Source of the DNA: CAIYZT01 sp947461435
GTDB taxonomy: Bacteria > Pseudomonadota > Alphaproteobacteria > Rhodobacterales > Rhodobacteraceae
NCBI GenBank assembly: GCA_965284435.1
Contig: OZ260083.1
Location: 186,001 to 250,000, forward strand
Length of the DNA stretch: 64,000 nucleotides
Reading direction: 5' to 3'
Shown: positions 59,977 to 64,000 of the stretch, one piece after another
Layout of the letters: the number at the start of each line of letters is the position of its first letter
Numbering within the stretch: the stretch's first letter is position 1
The notes under the pieces: model-generated
Database searches by the model: none
Told to the model about the DNA's origin: nothing
Seen by the model: the letters and a program-made list of their open reading frames with translations, nothing else
Program-made: the position numbers and the translations under genes

Positions 59977-61709
59977 GATACACCCCCGGGTCCACTGGAC
60001 CGTACGATTTCCGTATGGTTTTTCACCATTTCGCGCAGGACGGTGTCTCGCGGGCCAAAGGCACGGCGCGCGCCATCTTCCAGAACCAACAAAAGATCAC
60101 ATTCCTGAATGGCGGCGGGCCGGTGCGCCATGATTAGCACCGAGCGGCCTTTGTCTTTCATCGCCCGGATTGCAAGGTTCAGCGCCATCGACCCATCGTT
60201 GTCCAGATTGGAATTCGGTTCATCCAGAACCAAAAACACCGGATCGCCATAAAGCGCGCGCGCCAGACCGATCCGCTGCATCTGCCCACCGGACAAGCGC
60301 CCCCCAATGGCCGATATCTTTGTATCGTATCCCTCGGGCAGACGGGTGATCATGTCATGCGCGGCCGCCAATTGCGCCGCGGCCACGATCTTGGCATCAT
60401 CCCGTTCGGCCGACAGACGCGAGATGTTTTCGGCAATCGTGCCTTCAAACAGCGTGATCCGCTGCGGCAAATAGCCGATGTAGCTTCCCAATGTATCAGG
60501 ATCATACTGGTCCAACGTGGCCCCATCGAGCCGCACATTGCCATTGTTGGGCCGCCACGCGCCGATCAGCGCCCGAGCGAGCGAGGATTTGCCCGCCCCC
60601 GATGGCCCGATCACGCCCAAAGCCTGACCGGGCTCCAGTTTGAAATTGACCATTTTCAGGACGGGCAAGGATTCGCCCGGAGGGACCACGGTCAGGTTTT
60701 GAACCTCAAGAATCGCGCGGGGGCGCGGCAAAACTGTGCGCTCCGGCTCTGGCGGTACACGGGAGAGCAATTCCGACAGGCGGCGGTTCGCCTCTTGGGC
60801 GCGGGTCACAACGGCCCATTGGCCAATAGACTGTTCGATCGGGGCCAAGGCACGGCCCAAAAGGATCGACCCCGCAATCATCGCCCCCGATGTCAATTCG
60901 CCGCGCAGCACAAGCCAGGCCCCCAGGCCCAGCATGGCCGACTGCAGGAACATGCGGAACGTTTTGGTCATGGCGCTGAAATTGCCCGACAGATCGCTGG
61001 CTTCCAAAGTGTTGCCCAGTGCCTGTTGGCGTGCGCCCTGCCATCTGCTGAACGCAGAGCCGACCATGCCCAGGGCCTGAATGGCTTCGGCCTCTTGCTT
61101 GATCTGGTCCGACATCAATTCGGCACGCAGCGTACTGCCATTGGCCCGGTTGATCGGGCCTTGGGTCATTCTTTGGTTGAGGACGGTCACCACGACCAGA
61201 ACCGCACCCCCACCGACCGCGGCCCAGCCCAAGATGGGATGAAACACAAAAATGGCGGCAAAGAACATCAAGGCCCACGGAATATCGAAAACAGCCATCA
61301 AGACGCTGGAGGCCCAAAGCCGTTGAATCGCCTCAAGGTCGCGCTGTGCAGCGGTTGCCAAGGGGTCGCCGGGCAAGATTCCCATGCGGCGCAGCGCCGC
61401 CGAAAACACCCGCATATCCAGATTGCTTTGCACCCTTGCACCGATCCGGGCCATCACCCGGGCACGCACAAAATCCAGTATTCCCATGACAAGAAAAAGG
61501 AAAATAACCAAAAGGGACAGCGCAAGCAGCGTCGCTTCGGATCGGCTGCCCAACACGCGGTCGTAGACCTGAAGCATGTACAGCGGCCCCGTCAGCAGCA
61601 GCAGGTTTACAAAGATCGAAAAAAGGAACACCGACCAAAGAAGCGGGCTTTGCGCCCGAATGGCCTTGCGCAGCTCGTCTTTGCCGCGCTTGAATTCAAT
61701 CTGTGACAT
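59973..61709 (-). CDS. Type I secretion ABC permease/ATPase (PrtD-like)
   Basis: 578-aa exporter half-molecule. Transmembrane helices span about residues 22-290 (LLTGPLYMLQVYDRVLGSRSEATL near the start). The ATPase has Walker A IGPSGAGKSSLAR, Q-loop YLPQRITLFEGTIAENI, signature LSGGQMQRIGLARALYG, Walker B VFLVLDEPNSNLD and the switch His in IMAHRP. No N-terminal C39-like domain, so it is of the PrtD/LipB kind that exports RTX or S-layer-like proteins with C-terminal signals. The RTX protein at 25968 is a candidate cargo. Confidence 0.94.
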   Translation of the reverse strand: MSQIEFKRGKDELRKAIRAQSPLLWSVFLFSIFVNLLLLTGPLYMLQVYDRVLGSRSEATLLALSLLVIFLFLVMGILDFVRARVMARIGARVQSNLDMRVFSAALRRMGILPGDPLATAAQRDLEAIQRLWASSVLMAVFDIPWALMFFAAIFVFHPILGWAAVGGGAVLVVVTVLNQRMTQGPINRANGSTLRAELMSDQIKQEAEAIQALGMVGSAFSRWQGARQQALGNTLEASDLSGNFSAMTKTFRMFLQSAMLGLGAWLVLRGELTSGAMIAGSILLGRALAPIEQSIGQWAVVTRAQEANRRLSELLSRVPPEPERTVLPRPRAILEVQNLTVVPPGESLPVLKMVNFKLEPGQALGVIGPSGAGKSSLARALIGAWRPNNGNVRLDGATLDQYDPDTLGSYIGYLPQRITLFEGTIAENISRLSAERDDAKIVAAAQLAAAHDMITRLPEGYDTKISAIGGRLSGGQMQRIGLARALYGDPVFLVLDEPNSNLDNDGSMALNLAIRAMKDKGRSVLIMAHRPAAIQECDLLLVLEDGARRAFGPRDTVLREMVKNHTEIVRSSGPGGVS

Positions 61710-61725
61710 TTACTCACCGAATTGG

Positions 61726-61746
61726 CCCACCCTTCGGCGGGTTTTT
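61726..61746 (+). terminator. Possible terminator upstream of mlaA
   Basis: CCCACC-CTTC-GGCGGG stem (one mismatch) followed by TTTTT in the plus orientation, between the divergent ABC exporter and mlaA genes. No plus-strand gene ends here, so it could only stop antisense transcription. Confidence 0.4.
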
Positions 61747-61863
61747 ACTGTTGCCCGTACTGTGCAACGGCTTGCCCGTTGTCTTGCCTCTGTCGTCATC
61801 ATATGCCTATTTCAGCAAAATGTAAAAGCTCATGCTTGTTAGACCCGCGTTGAGGCGCTTTGA

Positions 61864-62616
61864 ATGTTCGATAATCTGGTTTCCCTGTGCAAAATCGTCC
61901 TTGGATTGGGGTTCGCGTCAAGCCTGCTGGCTTGTGGTCCGGCGGTTGCGCCAAGCGAAATCTCTGATCCGGCAGAAATGCAAAACCGCGACTTTCATGA
62001 TTTCAACGTTGTCATGGACAAGGCTTTCTTGCGTCCGCTTGGCACCGGTCTTGTCAGCGTGGCACCAAAGCCGCTGCTAGAGGGTGTCTCGAATTTCGCC
62101 GATAATCTGGACATGCCAAAGTCGGTTGTGAACGACGTCTTGCAACTTCGGTTGGGCAAAGCGGTTGAAAACTCCTTGCGGTTTGTCCTGAATACCACCG
62201 TGGGCCTTGGCGGCTTGTTCGACCCCGCCACGGCTTTGGGCGTTGCAGGGGATCCGACCGATTTTGGCGAAACCTTGCATGTTTGGGGCATGGCAGAAGG
62301 CAATTATGCGGAACTGCCCCTTTTGGGGCCGACCACGGACCGAGACACACTCGGCTCTGTTGTTGACCTGGCCATGAACCCGCTGCGGATGATCATACCT
62401 TCGGATTATGCTTATCTTCCGACGGCGGCCAATGTGACTGCAACGATTGGTGATCGGGGCCGCTATTCCGAAACCTATGACTCTGTCCTATATGATAGCG
62501 CAGACGGATATGCTCAGGCCCGGCTTTTGTATTTGCAAAACCGCAGATATGAACTTGGGATGACCGCCGCCGAAGACGCTTATGCAGACCCTTATGAGGA
62601 TCCCTATGCCCAGTGA
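61864..62616 (+). CDS. mlaA: MlaA (VacJ) outer-membrane lipoprotein
   Basis: 250-aa lipoprotein with lipobox LLAC at about residue 24. The MlaA core is clear: RDFHDFNVVMDKAFLRPLGTG, FADNLDMPKSVVNDVLQLRLGKAVENSLRFVLNTTVGLGGLFDPA, DFGETLHVWGMAEGNYAELPLLGPTTDRDTLG. It removes mislocalised phospholipids from the outer leaflet and hands them to MlaC, encoded next (11-bp overlap). The MlaFEDB inner-membrane transporter is not in the window. The C-terminal tail is acidic (EDAYADPYEDPYAQ). Confidence 0.93.
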   Translation: MFDNLVSLCKIVLGLGFASSLLACGPAVAPSEISDPAEMQNRDFHDFNVVMDKAFLRPLGTGLVSVAPKPLLEGVSNFADNLDMPKSVVNDVLQLRLGKAVENSLRFVLNTTVGLGGLFDPATALGVAGDPTDFGETLHVWGMAEGNYAELPLLGPTTDRDTLGSVVDLAMNPLRMIIPSDYAYLPTAANVTATIGDRGRYSETYDSVLYDSADGYAQARLLYLQNRRYELGMTAAEDAYADPYEDPYAQ

Positions 62617-63217
62617 CTCCCTGTCTATCTCTCGCCGCGCCTTTGGCGCTGGCCTTGCTGCGGGAACGGGTTTTCTGGCCTTTGCCCTGCCGGTTCGGGC
62701 CCTGACAGTGGATCAGGCACGTGGCCTGATCGACAAGGTCGTTTCCGAAGTGAACAGCGTGATCAGTTCCGGCAAATCCGAAGCCGCGATGTTCAAGGAT
62801 TTTGAACGCATTTTCGCCACCTATGCCGATGTCGCAACCATTGGCAGATCGGCCCTTGGCGTGGCCGCAAAACAGGCCAGCGCCGCGCAGATGACCGCCT
62901 TTACCAAGGCATTTCAGGGGTATCTAAGCCGCAAATACGGGCGCCGCTTCCGCGAATTTATCGGGGGCGAGATAACGGTGACCGATTGCAAACCCGTGAA
63001 AAGCTTTTTCGAAGTGATTTCGACGGCCTCGCTTCAGGGCGAAGCGCCTTTCGATCTTCGTTGGCATGTGTCGGACAAGTCGGGAAAAAACCTGTTCTTC
63101 AACATAATCATCGAAGGGGTCAACATGCTGGCTTCCGAGCGGACCGAAATCGGTGCGATGTTGGACAAGAATGGCGGCGATTTGAATGCCACCATCGAGA
63201 TGATGAAAACCATCTGA
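62606..63217 (+). CDS. mlaC: MlaC-type phospholipid-binding protein
   Basis: 203-aa periplasmic protein. The N-terminus ISRRAFGAGLAAGTGFLAFALPVRALT is a twin-arginine (Tat) signal rather than a plain Sec signal. The mature part shows the MlaC/Ttg2D pattern: FERIFATYADVATIGRSALG, AFQGYLSRKYGRRF, and FFNIIIEGVNMLASERTEIGAMLD. It shuttles phospholipid between MlaA and the MlaFEDB complex. The ATG at 62606 is inside the end of mlaA, so it is translationally coupled. Confidence 0.92.
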   Translation: MPSDSLSISRRAFGAGLAAGTGFLAFALPVRALTVDQARGLIDKVVSEVNSVISSGKSEAAMFKDFERIFATYADVATIGRSALGVAAKQASAAQMTAFTKAFQGYLSRKYGRRFREFIGGEITVTDCKPVKSFFEVISTASLQGEAPFDLRWHVSDKSGKNLFFNIIIEGVNMLASERTEIGAMLDKNGGDLNATIEMMKTI

Positions 63218-63220
63218 CCT

Positions 63221-63252
63221 AAGGCCCGCGTTCCTTACGGACCGCGGGCTTT
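63221..63252. terminator. Bidirectional terminator between mlaC and the PBP gene
   Basis: GCCCGCG (63224-63230) pairs with CGCGGGC (63243-63249), extended by A-T pairs on each side, giving AAGG... to ...CTTTGATTT on the plus strand and a matching short T run on the minus strand. It separates two convergent genes. Confidence 0.75.
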
Positions 63253-63260
63253 GATTTGCC

Positions 63261-64000
63261 TTAATCCTTCTTGCCAAACAACCGTTGCAAGAACCCGCCG
63301 CCTGATTTCTTTTCTTGAACGACGGGTGGTTGGGATTGCGACGGAAGGGACGCATCTGGAAAGGCCGGATCGGCCTGACCCTGCGGATCTTGTTGTGGCA
63401 TCGCCCGCGGTTCGGGAATGATCATTGGCAAAGGCGTCGGTGTCATGCCTTCGACAATACGCATCATGGTTTCATGCCAGATTTCGGCCGGCAGTCCGCC
63501 GCCGGTGACCCCGGCCAAGGGCGTGTTGTCGTCATACCCCATCCAGACGCCCGCCACATAATCGGCGGTGAATCCGATGAACCAGGCATCGCGCGCGGCA
63601 GACGTGGTGCCGGTCTTGCCCGCCACTTGCCAGCCGTCCAGACGTGCCTTCGTTCCGGTTCCCCGCTCTACCCCTTGGTTCATCATGTAAATGAGTTGCA
63701 AGGCGGCATCCTGAGATATCACGCGCTGCCCGATCCCGCCCCCGGGACCGATCAGCGCCTCATTCTCGCCTTTCAGGCGCAGGGCATTCATTCCGTAGGG
63801 GGTAACCGAAGATCCGCCGTTCAGGATACCCGCATAGGCGCCGGTCATCGTCAGCAAGGTGGATTCGGATGCGCCCAGCGCCAGTGCGGGGCCCGCCGCC
63901 AAATCGCTGGTAAGCCCGAAGCCTGAGGCGACCGCGCGCACCGCTTCGCGGCCAGCGGCTTCTGAAACCTTGACGGCCGGAATGTTGCGACTTTCGGCCA
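63261..64000 (-). CDS. Class A penicillin-binding protein (PBP1A-like), 3' part
   Basis: Partial: 246 codons from the window edge to the stop at 63261. The visible part is the end of the transpeptidase domain: SRNIPAVKVSEAAG (the SxN-type region upstream), ALALGASESTLLTMTGAYAGILNGG, RVISQDAALQLIYMMN and the KTGTTS box in VAGKTGTTSAARDAWFIGFT. The tail is Pro/Gln-rich and ends GGGFLQRLFGKKD. The active-site SxxK and the glycosyltransferase domain lie outside the window. It synthesises and cross-links peptidoglycan. Confidence 0.92.
   Translation of the reverse strand, partial: AESRNIPAVKVSEAAGREAVRAVASGFGLTSDLAAGPALALGASESTLLTMTGAYAGILNGGSSVTPYGMNALRLKGENEALIGPGGGIGQRVISQDAALQLIYMMNQGVERGTGTKARLDGWQVAGKTGTTSAARDAWFIGFTADYVAGVWMGYDDNTPLAGVTGGGLPAEIWHETMMRIVEGMTPTPLPMIIPEPRAMPQQDPQGQADPAFPDASLPSQSQPPVVQEKKSGGGFLQRLFGKKD

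Noticed and set aside
1..64000. tRNA, rRNA, transposase, integrase or phage genes
   Set aside because: None recognised by reading; the 19-bp repeat does not resemble a tRNA 3' end, so a tRNA-targeted integration is not claimed.

Overview
The window is chromosomal DNA from a GC-rich alphaproteobacterium, most likely Rhodobacterales (Rhodobacteraceae/Roseobacteraceae). This rests on gene content and order: an RpoE-ChrR pair divergent from an FAD oxidoreductase/DUF1365/MFS/DUF3833/SDR operon as in Rhodobacter sphaeroides, a purH/lspA/DUF3035/M16-M16 block with a heparinase-like gene beside purH, a DUF1674 protein, HspQ, MlaA/MlaC, and LolA. I see no rRNA, tRNA, CRISPR array, transposase or integrase. 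Coding density is very high, with many head-to-tail ATGA/GTGA overlaps and several tail-to-tail overlaps of exactly 4 bp.

Layout. 1-370: edge of a DUF2946-like gene. 443-3243: an AT-richer islet with an exported esterase gene and a frameshifted BNR-repeat (sialidase-like) gene, bounded by a perfect 19-bp direct repeat. 3.3-7.9 kb: lolA, an EamA exporter divergent from a LysR regulator, an SLT lipoprotein, hspQ, and a STAS/anti-sigma kinase pair. 8.0-14.5 kb: gamma-glutamyltransferase, free-methionine-sulfoxide reductase, a VOC protein, LysE exporter, homocysteine methyltransferase, RluA-type pseudouridine synthase, and a GltB-like flavoprotein. 14.5-18.1 kb: an old-yellow-enzyme/FAD dehydrogenase with an aldehyde dehydrogenase. 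18.2-22 kb: GT92 glycosyltransferase, FkbM methyltransferase, 1-Cys peroxiredoxin, dadA. 22.2-25.6 kb: pnp, an AlkD-like gene, and rpsO. 26-28.9 kb: an RTX-repeat protein, a small secreted protein, DUF1674, rsmB.

28.9-34.9 kb is the singlet-oxygen/lipid stress locus. Two divergent promoter-like sequences with TGATCC/TGATCT -35 elements and 18-nt spacers drive rpoE-chrR and the five-gene FAD-oxidoreductase operon. A third copy of the same architecture lies in front of the small secreted protein at 27020. 34.9-44 kb: mutL-rmuC-hutD, paired M16 peptidases, DUF3035 lipoprotein, lspA, purH. 44-50.7 kb looks like a surface-polysaccharide region: a heparinase II/III-like protein, a large protein that appears to fuse an SGNH hydrolase to a glycosidase-like domain, a GT2 glycosyltransferase and a sulfotransferase-like protein. 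50.9-58.6 kb: small-molecule enzymes, rsmD, a ferredoxin-reductase-like flavoprotein divergent from a Prx5 peroxiredoxin, pterin dehydratase, a FemAB-like acyltransferase, a GDPD and a RidA protein. 58.6-61.7 kb: a type I secretion ABC/HlyD pair, which could export the RTX protein encoded 32 kb away. 61.9-64 kb: mlaA-mlaC and the 3' part of a class A penicillin-binding protein.

The less ordinary points are the repeat-bounded islet, the apparent RpoE regulon member at 27020, the SGNH-glycosidase fusion locus, and several perfect palindromes in leaders and intergenic gaps.
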